This document shows, piece after piece, positions 9,229 through 16,831 of a stretch of 64,000 bases of DNA. The position numbers and the translations under genes were made by a program. Under the pieces are notes generated by a model. The model was not told the DNA's origin. It saw only the letters and a list, made by a program, of their open reading frames with translations, and did not search any database. Each line of letters begins with the position of its first letter. Within the stretch, counting starts at the first letter, position 1. This DNA is from CALINF01 sp039990395 (GTDB taxonomy: Bacteria > Pseudomonadota > Gammaproteobacteria > Pseudomonadales > Halieaceae), in contig JBDXFZ010000126.1 in the NCBI GenBank assembly GCA_039990395.1, positions 124,001-188,000 on the forward strand, read 5' to 3'.

Positions 9229-9516
9229 CTTCAAACCCTTGTACAGCCTAACTTTCAAGACATCTACCTCTCACGAACATACCGCGTGCCATTTTGTCGT
9301 GGTCAGTAGGTGGTGCGCAAAAGCTGTGATCCGCGTATATCTGGGCATAGGCATCAGTTAAATGGGATTGCCCCCATTCGCGCACCACTGGGGCCGTGTG
9401 ACTGGAGGCGATTAAAGCCCCGCCCTGCCCCGTCATTGAAATATCAGAAGCATCCGCCTTCGCCTAATAACGGAAGTCAGCCTATTCCTGTTAATGAACT
9501 TAACAGGAGATACATC
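9229..9516. other. Intergenic region between tRNA-Met and first small membrane gene
   Basis: No credible gene. The right part carries a decayed copy of the cassette repeat (9451-9479) and the ribosome-binding leader of the next gene (AACAGGAGA). The rest shows nothing recognisable. Confidence 0.5.
9451..9479 (+). repeat. Cassette repeat copy A (degenerate right half)
   Basis: CATCCGCCTTCGCCTAATAA and the following CGGAAGTCA match the right arm and trailing copy of the element (GTCCGCTTTCGCCTAAT, AGCGGACAT) with several substitutions. The left arm is missing. It lies 38 bp before the small membrane gene at 9517, the same relative place as in the intact copies. Confidence 0.6.
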
Positions 9517-9744
9517 ATGGTAATTAAAATTGATGCGCTGGGCGCACCAGAACAAGGGATGAGTCGTGCAGAGATACTGGACTACTCTTCCAGCATGTTA
9601 GAAGCCTCGCTTTCAGTGACTGATTTATTCTACACGCCACTCTTTGTCGTGGTGCTTAACCAATATGAGTTGTTACTACTCCGCCAGAAGTCTGTGCCGC
9701 CGCTTCTAACCGAAACTGAGCTGCAAGCCCAGGCGCTTAACTAA
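9517..9744 (+). CDS. Truncated member of the small three-TM cassette protein family
   Basis: 75 aa. The first ~50 residues (LGAPEQGMSRAEILDY ... LFYTPLF) align with the N-terminus of the proteins at 15662 and 16832 (LGAPHLGMTRAEMLEY ... TFYTLLF). After the first hydrophobic stretch the sequence is unrelated and ends early, so membrane helices 2 and 3 are lost. ATG 9517 has AACAGGAGA at good spacing, a leader also shared with the full copies. It is probably a decayed copy, though it could still make a one-helix protein. Function unknown. Confidence 0.6.
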   Translation: MVIKIDALGAPEQGMSRAEILDYSSSMLEASLSVTDLFYTPLFVVVLNQYELLLLRQKSVPPLLTETELQAQALN

Positions 9745-9755
9745 CAAAGCCTGTT

Positions 9756-11603
9756 TCAAGTTGCGCCAACTATTTCTTGCACGGCACGATGTGCTTGCGC
9801 TATTGCGGTTTGCGTATCCGCTTTTGCATCCGCATCAGAGTTGGCGATATGAATATTGCCGAATGGTTGACGGCCAATCACCCAGGGCTTTTCCGCCTCT
9901 GCGAAATCTTCACCCCAGAGTAAACTGTTGCTATAGGCATAGCCATGCGGCCAACGGTTGACAGTGATGGCCTCAATATCCCGGTCTGCATCAAAACCTA
10001 CTTCTGCGAAAGCTTGGTTCAATTGATCTTTGGCGTGCCGCTCAAATTCTTCAAAACTGGTGCTGAGGATTTGTCTGCGGCCTGCTCGCCATTGTTCCGG
10101 ACCTTTCAGGTCTTTAAACAATGGCACATGACACATATGCACGATCATCGGTTCATCAGGGGTTTGTGATCGTTTGTATTCGCCGAGTGAAACAGGATAA
10201 GCAAGTTCTGCTTGTTTATAAAATCCGGCAGTAAAGTAGACAAAGCTAGTCTTCAGTTTGTCAAACGCTTCCCAGTTGGCAATGAGAACCTTGGTATAAA
10301 CCAAAGGTACCTTAACGTTGAAGGCTAACCCCTGTTTCTGTTCGTCAGGCATTTCAGGGCACAAGTAAGGAATCGCGCTGTTGTAGCAAGCCATAATGCA
10401 CTTCTTGGCATTTACCTTGTGGGTGTTGCCATCATGGACATAGGTCACATCGACATTTTTCCCGTCTCTACTGTTACGTGCGTGTACGACTGTACTATTG
10501 AGTCTAATGTTTAGGAGACGATCTTTTTTATCCAGCTGTGAATAGTCAGCTTTCGCTGTGACAACATCTTCCATGGTTGAACCGGGAATTGCTTCAGGAA
10601 TCAACCTTCGAACGAGCAAGCGGGCAATGGAAGCGTTGCCATCTGGAAAGTGAAAAATATATGGGTCTACGCCGCGACCTTCTCGAATTGGCAGCGTGTG
10701 GTCGAGGCCTGGGATCCCGCCATCGTAATACTGCACGGCGGTGGTGGGCACTTCCTCCATATCAACGCACCAGAAGCTCATGCCCCAGTGCTGATAGATA
10801 TCGATCACCTGTTCATCTACCTTGCAGTAGTCTCGAAGGTATGTGGCATAGCCGGTTTTATCCAAGATTTCGAATTTCTTTGCTGTCTCAACTCCAGGCA
10901 AATAGTCAACTTGAGCCGTTTGTACTCTGACAAAATCGGCACGGGCTTTGTCAGTGAGTGGTGCTTCTTTGGCAAAGTCTTCCCAGCTTTTCTCGCCGTA
11001 ACCTGTCACATGTTTGGTTTTGCCAAAATGTTCTTCGTCAAACACGATACTGAATCCCATGCCCCTTGATGAATAGAGGTCCTGCTGGAAGGCGCCATAA
11101 AACTTGTCTAGTTCGATTCCAAGGTCTCGTAATAATTGTAGAGCCTCGGATGGGTATGAGGAGGGTGTGTCGATGGCTTCCGTACCACCGTAACCAATTC
11201 TCGTCTCGCCATTGTGTTCAAACTCGTTCCTTTTCGCGTGCCCACCAAAGTCATCATGATTATCGAGAATCAAGACCTTTGCATTGGGGTGCTTTGCCAA
11301 ATAGAAATGTGCGGATGACAACCCACTGAGCCCAGCACCGACAATGACAAGATCGTATTCAGCTTCTGCTTTTTCAGCTTGCCATTCTGTACCCATCACA
11401 CGAGCATGCATCACTTCCCAGGAACCGTCGTGGCTGCCCCGGAGCCCAGTCTTGGCAGGAGGATAATAGCCTGTCCCTAGCGAGAAGTTTTTTGTTGAAC
11501 CAAACGCTTCGCTCCAGGGTGAGAGTAAAGAGCCTGCGACAGCGCCGCCGATCGCGATTTGCGTGCCGTTCAAAAAATCCCGCCGAGTGATCTTCTTGTT
11601 CAC
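9756..11603 (-). CDS. Tat-exported FAD-dependent oxidoreductase, spermidine-dehydrogenase-like
   Basis: 615 aa. The N-terminus has a twin-arginine signal (TRRDFLNG, residues 6-13, then a hydrophobic run), so it is folded with cofactor before export to the periplasm. The FAD Rossmann motif DLVIVGAGLSGLSSAH is at about 84-99, followed by LDNHDDFGGHAKRNEF. Length and Tat signal resemble Pseudomonas SpdH-type spermidine dehydrogenase, but substrate use cannot be read from sequence. It is the only large enzyme gene inside the repeat-rich island, and is encoded against most cassette genes. Confidence 0.8.
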   Translation of the reverse strand: MNKKITRRDFLNGTQIAIGGAVAGSLLSPWSEAFGSTKNFSLGTGYYPPAKTGLRGSHDGSWEVMHARVMGTEWQAEKAEAEYDLVIVGAGLSGLSSAHFYLAKHPNAKVLILDNHDDFGGHAKRNEFEHNGETRIGYGGTEAIDTPSSYPSEALQLLRDLGIELDKFYGAFQQDLYSSRGMGFSIVFDEEHFGKTKHVTGYGEKSWEDFAKEAPLTDKARADFVRVQTAQVDYLPGVETAKKFEILDKTGYATYLRDYCKVDEQVIDIYQHWGMSFWCVDMEEVPTTAVQYYDGGIPGLDHTLPIREGRGVDPYIFHFPDGNASIARLLVRRLIPEAIPGSTMEDVVTAKADYSQLDKKDRLLNIRLNSTVVHARNSRDGKNVDVTYVHDGNTHKVNAKKCIMACYNSAIPYLCPEMPDEQKQGLAFNVKVPLVYTKVLIANWEAFDKLKTSFVYFTAGFYKQAELAYPVSLGEYKRSQTPDEPMIVHMCHVPLFKDLKGPEQWRAGRRQILSTSFEEFERHAKDQLNQAFAEVGFDADRDIEAITVNRWPHGYAYSNSLLWGEDFAEAEKPWVIGRQPFGNIHIANSDADAKADTQTAIAQAHRAVQEIVGAT

Positions 11604-11992
11604 GTGAGCTCCTCAAAGTGCTGCTAACCACCAAGATAAGCGTTTCAAGGTTTTTGCTCAAGACAGCATGCCTGCGTCGAGTCCAATAGAGTTGATGCCA
11701 AACACAGCGGGGCCTGAAGCTTTGGCGGGGAATATCCGATGCATCCAACCGATTGGCTATATTCGAGCAGATTTGGTCACACCAACCGATTCCAGTCTAT
11801 CGATCAGCATCCAGAGTCGGACGCTCTATCTATAGATAACTATGTAATGTATTAAGAATGTTGGGGCCAGGCGCGGTAGCAGAAGGATTTGAACGGCTGC
11901 GGCCGACCGTCTTCGATCTTCCAATCATGAGGCCGGTGGTCTAACGGTGCCCAGCAAAAGGGCACTCGGGAAGTGCTGCCTAGCGCCCTCTT
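11604..11992. other. Non-coding stretch upstream of the oxidoreductase
   Basis: Contains the upstream region of the oxidoreductase gene and no convincing ORF. On the minus strand, at about 11885-11960, there are tRNA-like scraps (a GTTCAAATC T-loop-like string), but no cloverleaf can be closed. The stretch ends in repeat copy B. Confidence 0.4.
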
Positions 11993-12062
11993 TGAGGTGA
12001 TAGCGGACATTACCCCATCAGGGCCTAAGCAGGCCCTCTAGCGTCCGCGTTCGGCTAGACAT
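11993..12062 (+). repeat. Cassette repeat copy B
   Basis: Left arm GAGGTGATAGCGGACATTA, a centre with a perfect small hairpin GGGCCT-AAGC-AGGCCC (12021-12036), and a right arm with mutations (TAGCGTCCGCGTTCGGCT), then AGACAT. The outer stem is weakened by the right-arm changes. Confidence 0.8.
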
Positions 12063-12112
12063 GGGTGCTCTGATGACTTCGATACACTCTCACTATGGCA
12101 GCTTTCACCCGG

Positions 12113-13543
12113 TTAGCCCTTGTGGCGCAAGGGACTTGCGATGGCGACCATAAGCAGCGCGAGAAGCACCAAAATTTGCCAAGGGAGTGTATTTACCGGG
12201 GTTGGATCGAGAGGTTCTCTAGCTACCAGCCTAATCGTTTGGCTTACGGGTGGTGCGGCGTTCCAAGTATCGCCACCAGGCTGTGCCGCCTCTATAAGGC
12301 AGTTGCCGCTGGACACCATGATCACGTCGATGCCGCTCATAGCACAGATGGCGGGCGAAAGAGAGTTATACATCACGGGCAGCCCTGAGTTCGCGCTTGC
12401 GGCGGGATTCAGGGGGAAAGTAGCACCCTCACTGAATGGTTGATCCGGCTGCGATCCAAATATGATCGTCTGTGGCCGCGGGAGAATTTCAATTGATTCT
12501 TCAATCGGACCACCAGCAAGGTAAATACTATTGGGTGCGGATTCGACGGCTATCAAACAAGTGCCCACGCCCAGGATGTCGACACTAGTACTGCCTTGTA
12601 ATGGTATGGAACAAACTGAGGGTGTTGCCGAGCTATAAAGAATATCCGGTTGAGGATCCACCGGCGTTTGCAGGGTGCTGGCTGCTGGTGATAGGAGGAA
12701 CGAACCGGAAGGTTCGAAAATTTCAGTATCCTGAGGGTCAAATTGTAAACCCGGATTGGTTGGTAGACCCCCACTGGGTGGTGGGTTGATTTGCAGCACC
12801 GACTGACCAAGCGACACTGCCGGTTCGTAGGTTGCGTCCCCGGGCTGTGACGCTTCCACTCGACATTCGCCGGCGCTGACCATGGTGATTAAGACACCAG
12901 AGACTGTGCAAGTAGAGGGTGTTAGAGAAGTATGTGTTACTGGCAGACCTGAGCTGGCGACTGCAGACGGATTTAGCGGATAGGTTGAACTGACGAAGAA
13001 TTCACGGAAGAGCGGTGACTGGGCCGGAAAAGAAATAGTCTGCGGTGTTTTCGTGCCGGTACCACTCAAATAAGCGCTGAGGGTGGCGTCAGAGACGCTC
13101 CCTATTGGAAGGCAATCGGCCACACCCATTCCACTGGGCGAAGGTTCGAACCCGAAAGGATTAACGTAGCTACAACTTATAGTGATGTCCGATATCGAAT
13201 CTCCCTCGCTGACAGGGCTAAATGTCGTAGGCACGTTGCAGCTGAAGACGCCGGGACCTCCCCCCACATTTGCGCACTGGTTGTCATCGACGGCGAAAAC
13301 TGAGTTACCAGCGGAGACGCTGATAGAGAATTCGATGGAGGTATCGCCCGAGAGGAAATCGACAATCGTTAACTGAATCATTGCTGGGGTAGTAGTGCCA
13401 AGCGGCTGACTACCAAAGTCTATTCCTGTTGTTTCAACGGGAGAAATCTCGACGTAGGGTGCGGTTACTTGAGCCAATGCTGCTCGAGTCATTAATAGTG
13501 TTGCCAGAACGCATAACGAGCGTCCAACAAGGGATGTCAACAT
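12113..13543 (-). CDS. Secreted Ig-like repeat protein with IPTL-CTERM-like sorting tail
   Basis: 476 aa from ATG 13543, chosen over the upstream GTG because it begins a signal peptide (LCVLATLLMTRAALAQ) and has GAGG upstream. The N-terminal part resembles an ASH/choice-of-anchor domain (IDFGSQPLGTTTPAMIQL). Three related repeats follow, with the signature SGLPV..SL(T/S)P..C.(V/M)SG...TMVS.G.C...A.QPG in the first and last. The tail VNTLPWQILVLLALLMVA then RHKG is a short motif, one helix and a basic end, like IPTL-CTERM sorting signals. It is the single gene between repeat copies B and C, in reverse orientation. Likely a surface or envelope protein. Confidence 0.75.
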   Translation of the reverse strand: MLTSLVGRSLCVLATLLMTRAALAQVTAPYVEISPVETTGIDFGSQPLGTTTPAMIQLTIVDFLSGDTSIEFSISVSAGNSVFAVDDNQCANVGGGPGVFSCNVPTTFSPVSEGDSISDITISCSYVNPFGFEPSPSGMGVADCLPIGSVSDATLSAYLSGTGTKTPQTISFPAQSPLFREFFVSSTYPLNPSAVASSGLPVTHTSLTPSTCTVSGVLITMVSAGECRVEASQPGDATYEPAVSLGQSVLQINPPPSGGLPTNPGLQFDPQDTEIFEPSGSFLLSPAASTLQTPVDPQPDILYSSATPSVCSIPLQGSTSVDILGVGTCLIAVESAPNSIYLAGGPIEESIEILPRPQTIIFGSQPDQPFSEGATFPLNPAASANSGLPVMYNSLSPAICAMSGIDVIMVSSGNCLIEAAQPGGDTWNAAPPVSQTIRLVAREPLDPTPVNTLPWQILVLLALLMVAIASPLRHKG

Positions 13544-13654
13544 GACGCCTCTAAAATCCTGAATCACAATCGCTTAGTATTGCATCCAATAACCACGAAT
13601 TATAGTGCCAGAAGCGCTGCAGCTATGAACCTTTCGCGACCCCATTCATCTTTT

Positions 13655-13731
13655 TGAGTTCAAAGCGGACATTCACAGGCCTGATTCCCAAGTAGGGCCT
13701 CTGACGTCCGCTTTCGCCTAATAGCGGACAT
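13655..13731 (+). repeat. Cassette repeat copy C
   Basis: The left arm is altered (GAGTTCAAAGCGGACATT). The centre pairs AGGCC with GGCCT, and the right part TGACGTCCGCTTTCGCCT plus AATAGCGGACAT is intact. It precedes the membrane gene at 13773. Confidence 0.85.
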
Positions 13732-13772
13732 CAGGTTATCCTTGGGAAAAACTTTGTGTCAGAGGCACGAAT

Positions 13773-14141
13773 ATGACCGAATACGAACTTGCAGATGCCG
13801 TTTCTTCTTATGCAACGCAAGGGGGAACCTTTATGGCCCTCTGGATATCAATATTGAGTGCATATGCCTTCGTTGCCTACACGACAGGAGAGAAGCTTCT
13901 ACGCTCTCAAGTAATCTGGATTAATTGCTTGTATGTCTTTACCTCGTTCCTGTGCATTACCGCTATTTACGGCTCTTACAAATCTCATAGTTATTACACT
14001 TCGCAGATCAAGCTGGTTAACCCCAATTCGCCACAATCGATGTATCACGACTTAGCTATATTAGTTACGGGAGTAGCCATTTTAGGCTCTATTGCCACAC
14101 TCAAGTTCATGTGGGATGTCAGACACCCCAAAGCAGAGTGA
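13773..14141 (+). CDS. Small three-TM cassette protein (divergent family member)
   Basis: 122 aa, unknown function. Three hydrophobic segments (about 19-40, 45-68, 92-113) match the layout of the proteins at 15662 and 16832. Shared features are a short N-terminus with acidic and aromatic residues, a basic turn with L-R-x-Q between helices 1 and 2 (EKLLRSQ against GRLLTRTQ), a long polar loop between helices 2 and 3, and the ending VRHPKAE (against VRHPTSE). Overall identity is low, so homology rests on layout and these anchors. It is flanked by repeat copies C and D and its stop is 9 nt before the next repeat. Confidence 0.65.
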   Translation: MTEYELADAVSSYATQGGTFMALWISILSAYAFVAYTTGEKLLRSQVIWINCLYVFTSFLCITAIYGSYKSHSYYTSQIKLVNPNSPQSMYHDLAILVTGVAILGSIATLKFMWDVRHPKAE

Positions 14142-14147
14142 CTGCTA

Positions 14148-14222
14148 TGAGGTGATAGCGGACGTTTCCAGCCCCCAGGCCTGCTCAGGTTCAATAATGT
14201 CCGCTTTCGCCTAATAGCGGTC
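14148..14222 (+). repeat. Cassette repeat copy D
   Basis: Left arm GAGGTGATAGCGGACGTT, centre with CCTG-CT-CAGG, right arm AATGTCCGCTTTCGCCT and trailing AATAGCGG. The a/c mismatch seen in other copies is replaced here by a G-T pair, so pairing is kept. Confidence 0.88.
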
Positions 14223-14287
14223 GCTTTTTCACTTGTCCTCGTGTACTTTTTGAGACTTTAAAAATCCACTCAAACTAGGCGAACCTG

Positions 14288-14941
14288 ATGGACCACATGA
14301 CACTCAAAGTCTTATTAACCATACTACTACTTAGCCAGTCCTCGGGCTTGCTCGCCGCAATAACTGTCAACTTCTATGAGCAAGGAGGCGACGTTGTTGC
14401 GGAAGCCAGCGGCTCGCTGGACGTGTCTGGAGGAACTGCCGTTGCTGGGACAGATGTCCCATTTATCGGCACCAACTCAACGACTTACTTTGGCTACATT
14501 TTCGGCGCCTTCCTCCCAGGCGCCCAAGACCAATACCGTGTTCCATTTACCTCCGAGCAACCATTCGGACCAGACCCAGGTTCGAGGCCTACGTCTTCAT
14601 CCGGCGATACAGTAGGGATCGCCGGAGCATTGTCTGGTTCAGTGACCCCGGATGCTGATTTCATCTATGTGCCCGGGGGCTATACAAGTGGGGACCCTGT
14701 GAGCGGATCATCAATCTGGTCTGGAGCTTCATTGGCTAGCCTGACCCTCGTGCCAGGATCCTACACTTTTACATACGCAGAAGATTCCATCACTTTCAAT
14801 GTTCTTACCTCCCCGCCTACACCAACACCGACACCAACACCAACACCTGTTCCAACTCTCTCTACTTATGGCCTCGCTCTAACTGCGATAGGGTTACTAA
14901 TCGTGGCAGGACGTCGCTTACGTACTCGAAGACAGCCTTAA
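14288..14941 (+). CDS. Secreted protein with IPTL/VPTL-CTERM sorting tail
   Basis: 217 aa (or 214 from the ATG at 14297). Signal peptide (TLKVLLTILLLSQSSGLLA), a Gly/Ser-rich beta-type central domain of unknown function, a Thr-Pro repeat spacer encoded by an ACACCA-type microsatellite (14819-14847), then VPTLSTYGLALTAIGLLIVAG and a basic end RRLRTRRQP. The last part fits the IPTL-CTERM pattern recognised by exosortase-type enzymes; none is encoded in this window. It is the single gene between repeats D and E. Confidence 0.8.
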   Translation: MDHMTLKVLLTILLLSQSSGLLAAITVNFYEQGGDVVAEASGSLDVSGGTAVAGTDVPFIGTNSTTYFGYIFGAFLPGAQDQYRVPFTSEQPFGPDPGSRPTSSSGDTVGIAGALSGSVTPDADFIYVPGGYTSGDPVSGSSIWSGASLASLTLVPGSYTFTYAEDSITFNVLTSPPTPTPTPTPTPVPTLSTYGLALTAIGLLIVAGRRLRTRRQP

Positions 14942-14965
14942 GCGAACTGCCCTATTGAGATAATC

Positions 14966-14989
14966 AAGCCCGCCGCAGAGTGGGCTTTT
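14966..14989 (+). terminator. Intrinsic terminator after the CTERM gene
   Basis: Stem AAGCCC/GGGCTT with a 10-nt loop and a following TTTT, 25 nt after the stop. Confidence 0.6.
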
Positions 14990-15008
14990 CTATGCATTAA
15001 CTGATAGC

Positions 15009-15032
15009 CCGCTTCGAGGTGATAGCGGACAT
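15009..15032 (+). repeat. Cassette repeat copy E (left half only)
   Basis: CGCTTCGAGGTGATAGCGGA then CAT matches the left arm of the element. The centre and right arm are missing; unrelated sequence follows up to the acetyltransferase gene. The first part can still fold on itself (CCGCT against AGCGG). Confidence 0.75.
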
Positions 15033-15096
15033 CTGAGATAGAATGGCAGCTGCTTTTAACCTTGCCGTTTGAAACGGTAAAAGAAATGCTGAATTT

Positions 15097-15552
15097 ATGT
15101 TGGAGTTAGCAGCAGCCAAGCCGTCTGAACTCGAGAAAGGGCTGATTCTGATGTGGACGAATATGTCGGCCACTCTCGAAGAGAGAGGTGTTCAGTGGGA
15201 TGACGATTGGAACAGAAAGCACTATTCGTCGCTCGATAACTACTCAGTGTTCCTAAGAGATCAATGGATAGGTTTTATCTCAATAGAGGATATTCAGGAT
15301 ACCTTGTTTGTCCATACGCTACAGCTGTGTCCTGAGTATCAGGGCAATATCTATGGAATCAAATTGTTCCAGTGGCTTTGTGCCCAGGCCTTGGGTAGCG
15401 ATAAAAACTTTATCAGATGCAGAGCCATTGAAGGCTCTTCGGTAGTCGAACTGTACTCTCGTTTAGGTTTTGCCGTTGAAGGCACTAGTGGCGTTCTAGT
15501 CAGCCTTGCTCTTTCGCTAGATACGATTAAACCAATGTCCGCTTTGAGGTGA
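15097..15552 (+). CDS. GNAT-family N-acetyltransferase
   Basis: 151 aa. The central part LFVHTLQLCPEYQGNIYGIKLFQWL has the acetyl-CoA-binding pattern of GNAT enzymes (beta4, then Q-x-x-G/x-G in variant form, then helix 3), followed by VVELYSRLGFAVEGT, the usual N/S-x-x-x-Y-x-x-x-G-F segment. Substrate unknown. The last residues (PMSALR) and the TGA stop are encoded by the start of repeat copy F, so the repeat supplies the C-terminus. GNAT genes are frequent cargo of mobile cassettes. Confidence 0.75.
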   Translation: MLELAAAKPSELEKGLILMWTNMSATLEERGVQWDDDWNRKHYSSLDNYSVFLRDQWIGFISIEDIQDTLFVHTLQLCPEYQGNIYGIKLFQWLCAQALGSDKNFIRCRAIEGSSVVELYSRLGFAVEGTSGVLVSLALSLDTIKPMSALR

Positions 15553-15620
15553 TAGCGGACATTACCTAATCTAGGACTGCGCAGCCCCTCTAACGTCCGC
15601 TTTCGCCTAATTGCGGACAT
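15537..15620 (+). repeat. Cassette repeat copy F
   Basis: A full copy. GTCCGCTTT precedes the left arm GAGGTGATAGCGGACATTA; the centre pairs across CTGCGCAG; the right arm TAACGTCCGCTTTCGCCT is intact; the trailing copy reads AATTGCGGACAT. The stop of the GNAT gene lies in the left arm. Confidence 0.92.
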
Positions 15621-15661
15621 GCAGGTACTCTTGTTGGAGGAATCTAACAGGAGAGATAGAC

Positions 15662-16075
15662 ATGGCAGTTGAAACAGTTGAGATACTACCCCTAGGCGCA
15701 CCCCATCTAGGCATGACGCGAGCAGAGATGCTGGAATACGCTGCTTCTAATGTGGATCAGGCTATTTCGTTGGGTGATACGTTCTACACCTTACTATTTG
15801 CCTATGTCATCGCGATGTTCATAGCAGGTCGGCTACTGACTAGAACGCAGTACGTCATTGCCAACATCATGTATGTAGCAGTGATGACTATGACCGTTTT
15901 TGGTTTCTACTCCGCTTACACAACACAAAATCACTGGGGTGCTAACGCGGGTTTGAACAATACAATAGGGAGTGAGATTGTAATGGGCACATGTGCATTG
16001 TTTGCAATCCTCGTAATCCTAAGTATCTGGTTCGGTAGGAAGGTACGACATCCAACCTCCGAGCTTCCGCAATGA
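15662..16075 (+). CDS. Small three-TM cassette membrane protein, copy 1
   Basis: 137 aa, not recognised as any named family. A ~37-residue N-terminus (LPLGAPHLGMTRAEMLEY), then helices at about 40-60, 65-87 and 103-125. The basic segments GRLLTRTQ and GRKVRHP place the helix 1-2 turn and the C-terminus in the cytoplasm, so the N-terminus and the helix 2-3 loop would face outward. It shares N-terminus, helices and C-terminus with the protein at 16832, while the outward loop differs. ATG 15662 is preceded by AACAGGAGAGATAGAC. The stop abuts repeat copy G. Confidence 0.8.
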   Translation: MAVETVEILPLGAPHLGMTRAEMLEYAASNVDQAISLGDTFYTLLFAYVIAMFIAGRLLTRTQYVIANIMYVAVMTMTVFGFYSAYTTQNHWGANAGLNNTIGSEIVMGTCALFAILVILSIWFGRKVRHPTSELPQ

Positions 16076-16146
16076 GGTGATAGCGGACATTATCCCCAAG
16101 GCTGAATGAGTCCCTCTAACGTCCGCTTTCGCCTAATAGCGGACAT
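16074..16146 (+). repeat. Cassette repeat copy G
   Basis: A textbook copy: GAGGTGATAGCGGACATTA, a 24-nt centre, TAACGTCCGCTTTCGCCT, AATAGCGGACAT. Outer stem: AGGTGA with TCGCCT (one G-U), t/t mismatch, AGCGGAC with GTCCGCT, a/c mismatch, TTA with TAA. Confidence 0.93.
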
Positions 16147-16185
16147 GCGTCTATCCTTTAACATATCGCATGGAGGTAGTTCGAA

Positions 16186-16662
16186 TTGTCTAATAGGTGG
16201 GTTGGAATCGTTGAGTTGGCTGGCATAGTGCTGGTCGCGGCATCTCTTTTGGCAGTGGCATACCAAATACATCAAGAGCGAAAGGTGGCATTGGCTGCCC
16301 TCAATACTTCGCAATTAGAGGCCTTTGCTTCTAGGCTTGAAGCAGGGCTTGGTAGCGAGGAATATTTGTCTATGTGGAGTAAACTGTATGCAACTGGAAC
16401 TTGGGACACGAAAGACCTTTCCCACGTTGAGATTGCTGCTGCCGAGGTAGATGCTCTACTTTTCTGGGTTTATGCTGAGATGGCCTTTGAGCATTACCGA
16501 GAAGGGCTTGTTGACGCACACGCGTGGGGTGAGTTTGTTGTTGAGGTACAGGAGTTTTATTCTTTGCCTGTTTTCAAGTCAGTGTTTGAAAGCCATTACA
16601 AGCAAACTCCCAGTGAGTTTACGAAAGCCATTGACCTGATCTCGCAGCGTGCATTGCACTAA
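16186..16662 (+). CDS. Unknown one-TM cassette protein
   Basis: 158 aa. One N-terminal membrane helix (about 6-26, VGIVELAGIVLVAASLLAVAY) then a helical, acidic soluble domain with conserved-looking Trp, Phe and Tyr residues. The start is TTG at 16186, supported by GGAGG 9 nt upstream and by the helix that begins at once. No family or enzyme motif is recognised. It would sit anchored in the inner membrane. The single gene between repeats G and H. Confidence 0.7.
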   Translation: MSNRWVGIVELAGIVLVAASLLAVAYQIHQERKVALAALNTSQLEAFASRLEAGLGSEEYLSMWSKLYATGTWDTKDLSHVEIAAAEVDALLFWVYAEMAFEHYREGLVDAHAWGEFVVEVQEFYSLPVFKSVFESHYKQTPSEFTKAIDLISQRALH

Positions 16663-16714
16663 AGCTCTGTTATTACAAGCGACATACAATGACACCGTTC
16701 ATAATTGTCTGGTT

Positions 16715-16790
16715 TGAGGTAAAAGCCGACATTACCCCTTCTAGAGTCGCTCAGGCCCTCTAAGGTCCGCTTTCGCCTAATAGCGGACAT
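16715..16790 (+). repeat. Cassette repeat copy H
   Basis: The left arm carries changes (GAGGTAAAAGCCGACATTA), the centre has GAG-TCG-CTC, and the right arm TAAGGTCCGCTTTCGCCT and trailing AATAGCGGACAT are kept. Confidence 0.9.
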
Positions 16791-16831
16791 ACGTCTACCC
16801 TCATTGGAGGAATCTAACAGGAGAGATAGAC

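Noticed and set aside
11885..11960. A tRNA gene on the minus strand
   Set aside because: There is a T-loop-like GTTCAAATC but the acceptor, D and anticodon stems do not close.
15351..15701. Minus-strand ORFs with RKRTLEG (also at 16090-16314)
   Set aside because: They are antisense readings of the repeat and of the genes on the plus strand; the shared string comes from the repeat itself.
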